DNA of 64,000 nucleotides from Bacteroidota bacterium (GTDB lineage Bacteria > Bacteroidota > Bacteroidia > Chitinophagales > Saprospiraceae), in the NCBI GenBank assembly GCA_029781865.1, contig JAKOVW010000005.1, positions 42,059 through 106,058 of the forward strand, written 5' to 3'. The notes under the pieces were generated by a model. The model made no database searches. It was not told the DNA's origin and saw only the letters and a program-made list of their open reading frames with translations. A program made the position numbers and the translations under genes. Below, piece by piece: positions 45,813-55,900 of this stretch (position 1 is the stretch's first letter; every line of letters begins with the position of its first letter).

Positions 45813-48800
45813 ATGGAAACCGTAATGCTTCAAAAAGATACAGAGCTTGAAAATATCCAATTCAAACAAGAGACTATTATCGATGGGAATGAAGCTGCCG
45901 CATACATCGCCTATAAATGCAGTGAAGTTTGCGCGATTTATCCGATTACCCCATCATCTGCAATGGGAGAATGGGCTGATGAATGGTCATCTGAAGGCCG
46001 GAAAAATATATTTGGCGATATTCCAACAGTCATTGAAATGCAAAGCGAAGCAGGCGCTGCAGGCGCCTTGCATGGAGCTATACAAGGCGGAGTGCTCGCT
46101 ACTACTTTTACCTGTTCTCAGGGATTGTTATTAATGATACCGAATATGTTTAAACTGGCTGGTGAACTTTCCCCGGCTGTATTCCATATTGCTGCAAGAG
46201 CATTGGCAACACATGCGCTTTCTATCTTCGGTGATCACTCCGACGTGATGGCTGTTCGCGCTACCGGATTCGCCATGTTATTTGGCAACAATGCTCAGGA
46301 AGCACATGATATGGCTTTAATTGCTCATGCTACTGCTTTAAAATCAAGAATTCCATTTCTAAATGTTTTTGATGGATTCCGCACATCTCATGAATTAACC
46401 CGTGTACATATCATTCCGGACGAAGTAATTAAATCAATGATTGATTTAAGATCATTAATCGAATTTAGAAAAAGATCGCTTACCCCGGATCATCCTGTCA
46501 TTCGTGGTACGGCACAAAATCCGGATGTCTTTTTTCAAAGTCGCGAAGCTTCAAATTTATATTATGAGAATGTGCCTTCCATTGTGCAGGAATTAATGGA
46601 AAAATTTCATCAACATACCGGAAGATCCTATGCTCCATTTGAATACCATGGTTCACCTGTCGCAAAACATATTATTGTTGTCATGGGCTCCGCATGCGGC
46701 GCTGTACGCGAAATGGTAGATTATTTAAACAGCACCGGAGAGGAAGTAGGATATATTACGGTCCGTTTGTTTCGTCCTTTTTCTGTAGATCAATTCATTC
46801 AATGTATTCCATCCACGGTGAACCGAATTACCGTGCTCGATCGTTGCAAAGAACCCGGAAGCATTGGAGAACCTTTGTATATGGATGTTGTCAACGCCAT
46901 GAATGAAGCATGGCCTTACTCGATTCCTAAAATAACAGGAGGCAGATATGGTTTGGCTTCAAAAGAATTTACTCCTGCTATGGTCAAAGCGATTTTTGAT
47001 GAGATGGATAAAGGGAAACCAGCAAATCATTTTACCATAGGAATTCACGATGACGTTACCAACCGAAGCCTGGCCTGGGATCCTTCATTGTCATTGGAAG
47101 GACAGCATAAATTCAGAGGAATATTTTATGGCCTTGGAGCTGATGGCACCGTGAGCGCGAATAAAAATTCCATTAAATTAATTGGTGAACTCACAGATTA
47201 TTATGTACAGGGCTATTTTGTTTATGACTCAAAAAAATCAGGATCACTTACCGTTTCTCATCTTCGCTTTGGAAATAAAGCCATTCATTCCACTTATCTG
47301 ATTGACTCAGCTAATTTCATTGCTTGCCACCATTTCCGTTATTTGGAAAAATATGAAATACTGAAATATGCAGAAGAAGGAGCTACTTTTCTATTAAATA
47401 CTCCATACGATTCAACTGAAGTCTGGCAACATCTACCGGAATCTATTCAATCCGAAATTATTCGTAAAAAATTAAAATTTTTTGTGGTCAATGCATCACA
47501 AGTCGCCCATCAAACCGGAATGGGTTCAAAAATCAATACCATTCTTCAAACTTGTTTTTTTTCTATCTCAGGCATTTTGCCGGAACACGAAGCTGTCTCC
47601 CATATCAAAGAAACCATACGCAACTCATATTCTAAAAAAGGTGAAAAGGTAGTTCTCAAAAATTTTGAAGCTGTAGATCAGGCCTTAAAGAGTCTACGCC
47701 AAATTGATTATTCAGGCTACCCTGCCGCCCATTTTGAAACCCATTCCATCATGCCTGAGAAAGCGCCGGAATTTGTAAAACATGTGATTGGAAAAATAAT
47801 TGCCGGTCATGGAGACGAGTTGCCGGTCAGTTGCTTTCCGGTAGACGGAACATATCCTACATCGACTTCACAATGGGAAAAACGAAATATCGCAGAACTC
47901 ATACCTGTATGGGATGAAGAGTTGTGTTCACAATGTGGCAAATGTTTTATCATCTGTCCGCATGCTGCGATCCGTTGCAAAATTTATGATAAATCCTTAT
48001 TGAGCGAAGCGCCGACCACCTTTAAACATACAAACCCAATTGGCAAAGAATTCAACAAGGAAACAGAAGCATACACGCTGCAAGTATCGGTAGAAGATTG
48101 TACGGGATGTAAACTTTGTGTGGAATATTGCCCTGTGGAAAGCAAATCAACTCCGGGACATAAAGCAATAAATATGGCTGACCCTATTGAATTGAAAGAA
48201 CCCGAAAAAGTCAATTGGGATTATTTCCTTTCCCTTCCTGAAATTGACCGGAATCGGGTAAATTTGCAATCTGTAAAAGGTACACAATTCTTACAACCCC
48301 TGTTTGAATTTTCTGGTGCCTGTTCCGGCTGTGGTGAAACCCCTTATCTTAAATTACTAACACAACTCTATGGAGATCGTATGCTCGTTGCCAATGCAAC
48401 CGGTTGTTCATCGATTTTCGGCGCAAACCTACCCACGACTCCATGGACTGTAAATCATGAAGGATTAGGACCCGCATGGGCCAACTCCCTGTTTGAGGAT
48501 AATGCAGAATTTGGATTGGGTCTTAAACTTGCATCTGACAAAATGTATGAAAAAGCAGTTTCATTATTACTCGAATTGAAAGAGGAAGTCGGTCCAGAGC
48601 TAACCAATGATCTTTTGAATAATTCAGACAATTCAGAAAATGCAATTGCTCAAATGCGTAAAACTATTTTTAGCCTTAAATCCATTTTACGCAAAATAAA
48701 TACTGAAGCTTCACGCAATTTATTGTTAATAGCAGATTCACTGGTGAAAAAATCAATATGGATAATTGGAGGAGATGGATGGGCGTACGACATTGGATTC

Positions 48801-49385
48801 AGCGGACTTGATCATGTCTTATCCACCGGTGAAAATGTAAACATTTTTGTTTTGGATACAGAGGTATATTCCAATACCGGAGGACAGAAATCAAAATCAA
48901 CTCCTTTAGGTGCTTGTGCAAAATTTGCAATAAAAGGAAAAGCAACTTCCAAAAAGAATCTTGCTATGCAGGCCATTGCACATGGAGGCGCTTATGTTGC
49001 TCAAATTGCACTAGGCGCGAATGATGCTCATGCAATCCGCATAATTCGCGAAGCTGAAGCTTTTCCCGGTACGTCGATTATCATAGCATATAGCCATTGT
49101 ATATCTCATGGTTATGACATGATGTATGGAGCCGCTCAACAAAACAATGCCGTCAAATCGGGTTATTGGCCCTTATTCCATTTTAATCCATTAAAACCAA
49201 AAGGAGAGCGATTCATACTTGACTCGAAAGATCCCAGCCTGGCCGTATCCGAATTCCTGGTCAACGAAAACCGCTTCAGTGCAATTCATGTGAATGATCC
49301 TGATTTGCCACATGAACTTCTGGACAAAGTACAATCCGAAATAGACCTTAAATGGGAACGCCTAATGGCTTTAAAGACACTTTAA
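45813..49385 (+). CDS. nifJ: Pyruvate:ferredoxin (flavodoxin) oxidoreductase
   Basis: A 1190-residue single-chain PFOR. Domains: YPITPSSAMGEWAD (about 42-55) and QSEAGAAGALHGA; the SRIPFLNVFDGFRTSHE segment; two ferredoxin-type [4Fe-4S] sites CSQCGKCFIICPHAA and CTGCKLCVEYCP; a proximal cluster in FSGACSGCGETPY; and the TPP-binding GGDGWAYDIGFSGLDH and LDTEVYSNTGGQ. It oxidises pyruvate to acetyl-CoA and reduces ferredoxin, so it is a good electron source for benzoyl-CoA reductase, and pyruvate is a product of both lyases encoded upstream. It ends the array; the gap from hcrB is 77 bases. Confidence 0.95.
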   Translation: METVMLQKDTELENIQFKQETIIDGNEAAAYIAYKCSEVCAIYPITPSSAMGEWADEWSSEGRKNIFGDIPTVIEMQSEAGAAGALHGAIQGGVLATTFTCSQGLLLMIPNMFKLAGELSPAVFHIAARALATHALSIFGDHSDVMAVRATGFAMLFGNNAQEAHDMALIAHATALKSRIPFLNVFDGFRTSHELTRVHIIPDEVIKSMIDLRSLIEFRKRSLTPDHPVIRGTAQNPDVFFQSREASNLYYENVPSIVQELMEKFHQHTGRSYAPFEYHGSPVAKHIIVVMGSACGAVREMVDYLNSTGEEVGYITVRLFRPFSVDQFIQCIPSTVNRITVLDRCKEPGSIGEPLYMDVVNAMNEAWPYSIPKITGGRYGLASKEFTPAMVKAIFDEMDKGKPANHFTIGIHDDVTNRSLAWDPSLSLEGQHKFRGIFYGLGADGTVSANKNSIKLIGELTDYYVQGYFVYDSKKSGSLTVSHLRFGNKAIHSTYLIDSANFIACHHFRYLEKYEILKYAEEGATFLLNTPYDSTEVWQHLPESIQSEIIRKKLKFFVVNASQVAHQTGMGSKINTILQTCFFSISGILPEHEAVSHIKETIRNSYSKKGEKVVLKNFEAVDQALKSLRQIDYSGYPAAHFETHSIMPEKAPEFVKHVIGKIIAGHGDELPVSCFPVDGTYPTSTSQWEKRNIAELIPVWDEELCSQCGKCFIICPHAAIRCKIYDKSLLSEAPTTFKHTNPIGKEFNKETEAYTLQVSVEDCTGCKLCVEYCPVESKSTPGHKAINMADPIELKEPEKVNWDYFLSLPEIDRNRVNLQSVKGTQFLQPLFEFSGACSGCGETPYLKLLTQLYGDRMLVANATGCSSIFGANLPTTPWTVNHEGLGPAWANSLFEDNAEFGLGLKLASDKMYEKAVSLLLELKEEVGPELTNDLLNNSDNSENAIAQMRKTIFSLKSILRKINTEASRNLLLIADSLVKKSIWIIGGDGWAYDIGFSGLDHVLSTGENVNIFVLDTEVYSNTGGQKSKSTPLGACAKFAIKGKATSKKNLAMQAIAHGGAYVAQIALGANDAHAIRIIREAEAFPGTSIIIAYSHCISHGYDMMYGAAQQNNAVKSGYWPLFHFNPLKPKGERFILDSKDPSLAVSEFLVNENRFSAIHVNDPDLPHELLDKVQSEIDLKWERLMALKTL

Positions 49386-49442
49386 AATGCAAGAATGGCC
49401 TTCATCATTGACAACGGAACCAATATAATTCTAGTTGAATTG

Positions 49443-49510
49443 GAGCTAAGAACTAGGAGCTAGGAGTGATGAGTGATGAGTGATGAGTGATATGTGAGGA
49501 GTTAGGGGTT
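49443..49510. repeat. Heptamer tandem repeat (GAGTGAT type)
   Basis: Four perfect units of GAGTGAT (49464-49491) lie between diverged units such as GAGCTAG and GAGTTAG. It lies just past the end of the benzoyl-CoA array and before the convergent mntH. It is related in period and composition to the array at 144-205. Confidence 0.8.
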
Positions 49511-49522
49511 GAATAAATGCAA

Positions 49523-51436
49523 TTAGCTAACAATCAGAACGGGGATCTTCAAATTATGTCGAACGGTATCAATGGTAGATCCAAAAACGAGGTCTTTCAA
49601 TCCTCTGTGGCCATGTGAACCCATGACGAGAAAATCAATTTTATTTTCAGAGACAATTTTTGTTATGGCTTTAGTTGTATCCCCAAAGCCTATTTTATAA
49701 TCTGCATGGTAATCCAATTCGGCGAGATCTTCGACATACTTCCTTAAGTATTCCTCATCCAGCTGGGTTTCTTTATCCATGGCATAATTGCCATAATATC
49801 GTGCTCCCGCAGTTTCCACAACGTGTATAATAGTATACGTGGCTTTTTTGCCGCCCTGAAACAAAGCATTACTTATAATCTTATGATCATTGCCTGTAAA
49901 ATCGATTGCAATTCCGATATGATTATAATGAACATCCAATCCCTCTCTAAAATCCAAAGCATGTCCATGTGGCAATTGTTTTCTTGTCCGTGAAACTTTG
50001 TGTATAAAAGGTTGAATTAAAATGTACAAAAGTAAAAGCGCGCAAACAATGACCACCGGAATGACCACTCCATAAATGATGTACTTTCGCTCTCCTGCAG
50101 ATTCAATCCAACCTGTTAATTCTTCGATGACCAATTGCACATTGAGATAAATAATGATAGCCGCACTGATCCAGGCAAGGACCTTAACCCAGGGCTTTAT
50201 GACAAAACCTTTCATCGTTTTTTTGTCAGAGGTAAAATGAATGAGCGGAATTACAGCAAATCCCAATTGCAAACTTAATACAACCTGACTTAACACCAGT
50301 AAACTACCCAAAGCGGAATCACCCATGAATATGATTGTGCATAAGGCTGGAATGATGGCGAGCAATCTGGTTATTATTCTCCGCAACCAAGGTTGAATAC
50401 GCAAATTCAAATATCCCTCCATGATAATCTGACCGGTCAGTGTACCTGTAATTGTCGAACTTTGGCCCGCCGCCACTAATGCAATTCCGAATAAAGCAGG
50501 AGCAGCATTGCCAAACAATTTCTCCAACAACATGGAGGCATCCTGAATTTCAGCCACTTTGTAATATCCATTGACATAAAAAGCAGCTGCTGCTAATATC
50601 AAAATTGCTGCGTTGGCAAAAAATGCCATATTCAATGCAATAGCTGTATCAAATAAATTAAATTTCAAAGCCCGTTGAATACCGGTTGGTGTCTGATCTA
50701 TTTTCCTGGTTTGTACCAAAGAAGAATGCAAATACAAATTATGAGGCATCACTGTAGCGCCAATAATTCCAATCGCAATATATAAAGCGGACCCTTCCAA
50801 CGTTCCCGGAATAAATCCTTTTACTACATCCTGATACACCGGATGAACAATGAACATCTCAGCAATAAAACAAACCCCAATAATAAATACCAGGGAAATG
50901 ATAAACATCTCCATATAACGCATACCCCTGTTCATTAAATAAAGCAATAGTATGGTATCAAAGACTGTAATGCAAACACCCCAAATAAGTGGCAAACCGA
51001 ACAAAAGATTTAAACCGATGGCCATTCCAACTATTTCGGCGAGATCACAAGCTACAATTGCTATTTCTGCAAGTATCCAAAGCGGTATATTAATCCAGTT
51101 CGGGTAAGATTCTTTGGAAGCTTGCGCCAGATCTAATCCTCTGACTATTCCCAGTCTGGCGCTGAGGGATTGCAATAAAACTGCAATCAGGTTGGACATT
51201 AGCAATACCCAGATCAGTTTATATCCAAATTGAGATCCTCCGGCTATATCCGTTGCCCAATTACCTGGATCCATATACCCAACACTCACCAAATAGGCAG
51301 GGCCCAGAAAGGCAAACATACTTTTCCATCCCTTCCGTTGATTAGTGCGGACCGTACCGTGAACCTCACTTAATGATTTTCTAAGCTCAATACTCATAAA
51401 TCCTGAATAGCTTATCTTTTCAATTGCTGTTATCAC
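49523..51436 (-). CDS. mntH: Nramp-type Mn2+/Fe2+ transporter fused to a Usp domain
   Basis: A 637-residue protein. The Nramp part (about 40-480) has DPGNWATDIAGG in the first helix and MPHNLYLHS in the sixth, the metal-binding pair of this family, and about 11 helices. The C-terminal domain (about 500-637) is a universal stress domain with the ATP signature GSHGHRGLKDLVFGS. The membrane protein takes up Mn2+ or Fe2+; the fused Usp domain probably senses nucleotide state. The ATG at 51397 is an alternative start. It is divergent from mntR with a shared palindrome. Confidence 0.93.
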   Translation of the reverse strand: MITAIEKISYSGFMSIELRKSLSEVHGTVRTNQRKGWKSMFAFLGPAYLVSVGYMDPGNWATDIAGGSQFGYKLIWVLLMSNLIAVLLQSLSARLGIVRGLDLAQASKESYPNWINIPLWILAEIAIVACDLAEIVGMAIGLNLLFGLPLIWGVCITVFDTILLLYLMNRGMRYMEMFIISLVFIIGVCFIAEMFIVHPVYQDVVKGFIPGTLEGSALYIAIGIIGATVMPHNLYLHSSLVQTRKIDQTPTGIQRALKFNLFDTAIALNMAFFANAAILILAAAAFYVNGYYKVAEIQDASMLLEKLFGNAAPALFGIALVAAGQSSTITGTLTGQIIMEGYLNLRIQPWLRRIITRLLAIIPALCTIIFMGDSALGSLLVLSQVVLSLQLGFAVIPLIHFTSDKKTMKGFVIKPWVKVLAWISAAIIIYLNVQLVIEELTGWIESAGERKYIIYGVVIPVVIVCALLLLYILIQPFIHKVSRTRKQLPHGHALDFREGLDVHYNHIGIAIDFTGNDHKIISNALFQGGKKATYTIIHVVETAGARYYGNYAMDKETQLDEEYLRKYVEDLAELDYHADYKIGFGDTTKAITKIVSENKIDFLVMGSHGHRGLKDLVFGSTIDTVRHNLKIPVLIVS

Positions 51437-51490
51437 CTCAGAAGCTTCGTTTTCTTTTAAAAAACAATTTGCAGATGAGGTTTAGAGATA

Positions 51491-51498
51491 CAAATATA
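51491..51498 (-). promoter_or_regulatory. Minus-strand -7 box for mntH
   Basis: CAAATATA reads TATATTTG on the minus strand, fitting TAnnTTTG, and lies 55 bases before the mntH start at 51436. The operator at 51503-51518 lies just upstream. Confidence 0.5.
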
Positions 51499-51502
51499 AT
51501 AT

Positions 51503-51518
51503 GTTAGACGTTTCTAAC
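51503..51518. promoter_or_regulatory. Shared palindromic operator between mntH and mntR
   Basis: GTTAGA-N4-TCTAAC is a perfect 6+4+6 palindrome. It lies between the opposing -7 boxes and so would block both promoters when bound. It fits the TTAG/CTAA theme of DtxR-family operators. The adjacent regulator is of that family, so autoregulation and repression of mntH are likely. Confidence 0.7.
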
Positions 51519-51540
51519 TTTAATTTTAGAGTATATTTAT

Positions 51541-51548
51541 TACATTTG
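51541..51548 (+). promoter_or_regulatory. Plus-strand -7 box for mntR
   Basis: TACATTTG fits TAnnTTTG exactly and lies 20 bases before the ATG at 51569. The operator at 51503-51518 falls in the -33 region of this promoter. Confidence 0.6.
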
Positions 51549-51568
51549 TTCTCTATTTCTGCAAACCC

Positions 51569-52237
51569 ATGGCTTCACAGACAGAAGAAAACTATTTAAA
51601 ATCCCTTTTTTTGTTGGCGAACTCCAAAGGCGAAATCAACTTGACCGATTTGAGTAAAATGCTGGAAATCAGCATTCCTACAGCAAATAGCATGGTAAAC
51701 AAACTACATGAAAAAGGATTGCTGAATTATGAAAAATACAAACCGCTGGTTTTAACCGCCAAAGGCAAAAAAGAAGCCGCGTTGATCATCAGGAAACACC
51801 GGCTGACTGAAATGTACCTGGTTGAAATCATGGGATTCGGATGGGAGCAGGTGCATGAAATTGCCGAGCAAATTGAACACATCAATTCCAACGCGTTCTT
51901 TGACCGAATGGACGAATTACTTTCTTTTCCTACAATTGATCCTCATGGCTCGCCGATTCCTGATAAAAACGGAAAGATTTCCTGGAAGTCTTATGATAAA
52001 TTAAGTGAGTGCAAAGCCGGCCAAACGGTCAAGTTGGCGGCATTGACCCATTCGTCTTCTGATTTTCTAAAATTTTTAAACAGCAAAGGATTGTCCCTGG
52101 GATTAAAGCTTAAAATCCATTCCATAGAGGCTTTTGATAAAAGTATGATCGTCAGTTACCATAATCACAAACAGGAACAATTCAGTCAAATGGTTAGTGA
52201 ACGATTGCTGGTCGAAACTACTAACCCTAATTTATAA
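51569..52237 (+). CDS. mntR: DtxR/MntR-family metal-dependent repressor
   Basis: A 222-residue regulator. The N-terminal winged helix (about 1-70) starts T-E-E-N-Y-L-K-S-L-F as in the family, with recognition helix SIPTANSMVNKLHEKG. The dimerisation and metal-binding domain follows (about 75-140) with RKHRLTEMYL, HEIAEQIEH and DPHGSPIP. The C-terminal FeoA-like SH3 domain (about 148-218) is present. It probably senses Mn2+ or Fe2+ and represses mntH and itself through the palindrome at 51503-51518. Confidence 0.9.
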   Translation: MASQTEENYLKSLFLLANSKGEINLTDLSKMLEISIPTANSMVNKLHEKGLLNYEKYKPLVLTAKGKKEAALIIRKHRLTEMYLVEIMGFGWEQVHEIAEQIEHINSNAFFDRMDELLSFPTIDPHGSPIPDKNGKISWKSYDKLSECKAGQTVKLAALTHSSSDFLKFLNSKGLSLGLKLKIHSIEAFDKSMIVSYHNHKQEQFSQMVSERLLVETTNPNL

Positions 52238-52455
52238 ATCACATCGATTATTGGATGTACACTCTCTGAAAAAGAAAATGAAGCCTACCCTTGTGAATTC
52301 ATTAATCACTGCACATCTAAACTAATAACTAGAATCAACAAAATAAAATGAGACCTGAATATCCTATTAAAAAATGAAGCATACCACAATACTCCTGAAA
52401 TACACTTTTACAAAAAATAAATTTCAGTTATTAAAAAATGAAATGCTGATTCCGC

Positions 52456-52638
52456 TTATGACCAACATCCACCTACCCCTTCATGCCACTCACAAAAACA
52501 ACTACCTTTCTCGCAAAAACAACATCCACATGCCATTTTGGTCTTGTAGATCGTTCCACCCGGGCAAAAAGCAGATTCTTTAGCAATCTTTTCAGTTAAT
52601 TGAGCTTGCGCCTCGCTAATCATTGCTTGTGCTTCCAT
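52456..52638 (-). CDS. Small cysteine-rich peptide
   Basis: A 60-residue ORF. The first 22 residues are helical and polar (M-E-A-Q-A-M-I-S-E-A-Q-A-Q-L), the rest holds nine cysteines (ACGCCFCEKGSCFCEW plus others) and ends in a Gly-rich, Cys-Trp-Ser tail. No signal peptide. A perfect TAnnTTTG box and a TTG at the right distance lie at 52680-52710, supporting expression. It could be a metal-binding metallothionein-like protein or a ribosomal peptide precursor; no modification enzyme was seen nearby. It lies between mntR and the adhesin gene. Confidence 0.55.
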   Translation of the reverse strand: MEAQAMISEAQAQLTEKIAKESAFCPGGTIYKTKMACGCCFCEKGSCFCEWHEGVGGCWS

Positions 52639-52679
52639 GTTCTTTTCTGGTTAACTTGAAATAAATAAAATCAAGTATC

Positions 52680-52710
52680 CAAATGTATTATAAATGAGTC
52701 AAACGAACAA
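52680..52710 (-). promoter_or_regulatory. Promoter of the Cys-rich peptide gene
   Basis: On the minus strand TACATTTG (52687-52680) matches TAnnTTTG, with a TTG at 52710-52708, 20 bases away. The leader to the ATG at 52638 would be about 35 bases. This is the best-matched -33/-7 pair I found in the window. Confidence 0.6.
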
Positions 52711-52862
52711 GAGGTAAAAGCAATCTATTTATATGAATAAAATACATGCATATCCTTTTAAGGTAAAATACAATTTACTTTGAAGTGAATACTGCAATAG
52801 CAGTTTAATTGATGTCTTTAATTTGTTTTTAGCTGAAATAATAAAATCACCAAAAAAAGTTA

Positions 52863-52899
52863 TTAAATAAAAACAGCCCTCGCTCATACACGAAGGCTG
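52863..52899 (-). terminator. Rho-independent terminator after the adhesin gene
   Basis: On the minus strand, CAGCCTTCG, a loop of 8 bases and CGAGGGCTG form a 9-base stem with one mismatch, followed by TTTTTATTT. It begins 32 bases beyond the stop codon at 52932. Confidence 0.85.
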
Positions 52900-52931
52900 C
52901 TTCATTACTACAATAATATCGCTTTTCTCTG

Positions 52932-55900
52932 TTATTTGGCAATAACCATTTTACGGGTTATCGTATTCGTCAGATAATCTACCTGGTAATAGTAAACTCC
53001 GGAATGAATCAATGAGGCATCTCCAAGGATATATTCATTGTACCCTTTGTTCATTTGTGCCTTTTCACGAAGATATACTTTACCGGCAACGTCATATAAT
53101 GTAAGATTCACTTCACCTGCAGCAGGCAAGATCATTCCGATTGTCGTTTCATGACTCCATGGATTGGGCTCATTTTGCAAAACGATAAAAGCATTCGAAC
53201 TGCTTCCATTGAAATTCAATACGACCTGCCCTTCTTCAATGTTGTCTTTTACGACTGATACAGCAGGCGTAATGGATGAATTTACAGTAATCGCTTCAGA
53301 AACCTTGATGGTCTGTTTTGCTTTGAATTTTAATTTCAAAATCCAGTCGTAGTTATTCATCTCACCATTCCAGCTAAATGTAAGTTTTCCGTCATTGCTT
53401 CGGACCATTGAATAATTATCCTCCCTGATTTTTATTTCTTCATTGCCAAAAGCTCCTTCCAATTGCAATTGGTTCACATCCCATTGCAGGGTAAATTGCA
53501 TACCTTCGAATGCTGATCCGTTAGCTACCCGAACTTCTATATCCTGAGTTTGGTCTTTTGATAATTCTTGTTCATCGACTTGCAATTCCAGCATATAGCG
53601 ATTACGGTTTGTATTGGTATTGTATCCTCTTGTAGCCGCAGTACCGTTCACATCTCCGGTTTTCACCGCATAGAAATCAAGATTCATATTATTATTTAAT
53701 GAATTGATATCGTAGGATTCCGGGAAGTTTTGATCCAATGCGGTTTTCACATCATTAAATGAATATAATTGATGGATAAATCTCCAACTGGTATTTCCGG
53801 GTATTTCCGTAGTTACACCCAAAATCAATCTTCGCAAATCGGAAACATCCTTAGCCGTAATGGTTCTGCTTTTATTGACATCTGCCGCGATCATTTTATA
53901 CGCTGAACTCAACGGTTCGATGCCTAAAATATGTCGTTGAATTTTTACAATGTCCGCAGTAGTGACGCCATTTAACCAACCATCTGTTTTAGAAGGCTTA
54001 ACAGTAACCGCTTGTCCGTTGGGAATCTGTTGGAACGAATATTTTCCATCTGCATTGGTTTTTACATCGTTCATTCCGGAATTTCTTAAAGAGATCGTAA
54101 CGTTTTCTACTTTCTCATTTTTCTCCGTAGCAACGATACCTTCCACATTAGAGCTTTTTATGTTTGAAGGGCAGAATCCCGTATTATCCTGAACGTCTAT
54201 AAATGTTCTGCAGAATGAAGTATTGCCATTGATATCAGTGACCCACATTTCAACCGCTCTTGATCCGATACTATCACAGTTATACACGACATACGTGTCG
54301 TTCAAATCTGCCGAAAAACTAATAGATACCGGATAACCACAAGTATGATATGATCCTGCATCAAAATCTTTTGCCCAAACGGTATCAATAGCGATATCCG
54401 GAATTCCATCACCGGTGGTATCCATTGGCGTAAGATTGGTTGATAAACCATTCAAACAATAAGCAACCGGCGATTTGCAATTTTGAAGATCAAGTACAAA
54501 TTGCGATGTAGCTGTATTTCCACAGCGGTCTTCAACAACCCATTTTACAATGTGGCGTCCAAGAGGCCAGGTACCTTCTGCAACTGCTCCGCCAATTGCC
54601 GAATGAATCACATCAAAAGTACCGTCCCCATCAAAATCTATTTTATAGGTGTACAACATCTGTGCAGGATCTGTACAATCATCCGTTGCTTCAATTGAAA
54701 AACGCACCGGGATAGGTCTGCAATTGATGTCATAACTGCATATCGTGGTATCCTGTGTAACTCTGGTGATAACCGGATCAACTGCATTCATAACCCTTAT
54801 AATCTGATCATGAGTCCACACGATGATATTTCCGTCAATATCTCTCTGACACCAGTCTATCACTTTCCAGGTTCTGATTATTTTAAAACAGGGATCTCCG
54901 GGTAATGTCGCAGAATACACAACATCACTATAACTGTAACCAATTAAACTACATTCATCATCATTGGTAACCGGTTTGTCATACGGGGCACTTAGGTGTT
55001 CCGCAATCAATTCATTGGGATTGCAAATACCAAGTGTATCCAGATCCAAAGGCCATACAATATCATTGATATCAAACGTATCGTGATTGATAATGGTAAT
55101 GTATTGATAACAAATGTCACTGACATTGCCTTGCTGATCGATTGCCTGGAATTGCCTGATGATAGTACCTATACCACACTGATTGATATTGCTGGTATCA
55201 ACCGATTCCAATATAGTAGGCGGACAATTGTCCTGGGCATATCCGTCTAAGGGATGTCCGTCGATGACATGGTAATATACCGGATCAATGATGATTGTAT
55301 CGCGTATTGCCTGATCAACCACGATTTTACCAAAAACATCCAGATGATTATAATCAATGTCAAATCTGCAATCAACTGTGATATTCGGTAAGCAGGTAAT
55401 CAATGGTCTGTCTTTATCCTGTACATCTACGTTAACCATACATATTGCTTCATTCCCACTCTGATCTACTGCTTTGAACGCAACCATTATTGTATTGCCA
55501 ATATCTTCGCAACAAAAGCCAACTTCCGGACCCCAATCATCTTCTCCGACACCGCCACAAAAATCACGATCCATTCTCCTGACTTCAAAATGATCCAGCG
55601 TACATTCATCAAAACTGCCATCATCAAATACTTCAGCCGGCACCCAATTATATCCAGCATGATTTAAGCTGACAACTGTGTTTCGGTCACAAACTGCAAC
55701 CGGCGATGTCTGATCAGCTACATGTATTATTATATAGTAATTGGTAAGATTATAACATCCATCATACACCCGATAAAAGATGGTATCCTCGCCAACCGGC
55801 AAATCGACATAGCCTCCGTTTTGATTCAATAATATTCCACCGGGATAAGCAATATCAATACGTATATCATTGTGACATGCATCTTCAGCTTCTATAGAAG

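Larger units (their letters stand above)
23324..49385 (+). other. Operon-like array: anaerobic benzoyl-CoA pathway
   Basis: Nineteen genes on the plus strand with gaps of 1-77 bases and seven overlaps, from a hemerythrin gene to a pyruvate:ferredoxin oxidoreductase gene. Modules in order: hemerythrin; bcrC-bcrB-bcrA-bcrD; acyl-CoA ligase; HgdB-like plus dehydrogenase-activase fusion; thiolase; had, oah, dch; beta-oxidation fusion; mocA-like and xdhC-like; SDR; hcrCA fusion and hcrB; nifJ. Together they cover 4-hydroxybenzoyl-CoA to pimeloyl-type intermediates and then acetyl-CoA units. No internal promoter was convincingly identified. Confidence 0.8.

Noticed and set aside
52374..52583. 69-residue plus-strand ORF over the Cys-rich peptide
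   Set aside because: Antisense shadow; it has no promoter match, while the minus-strand ORF has a good one.
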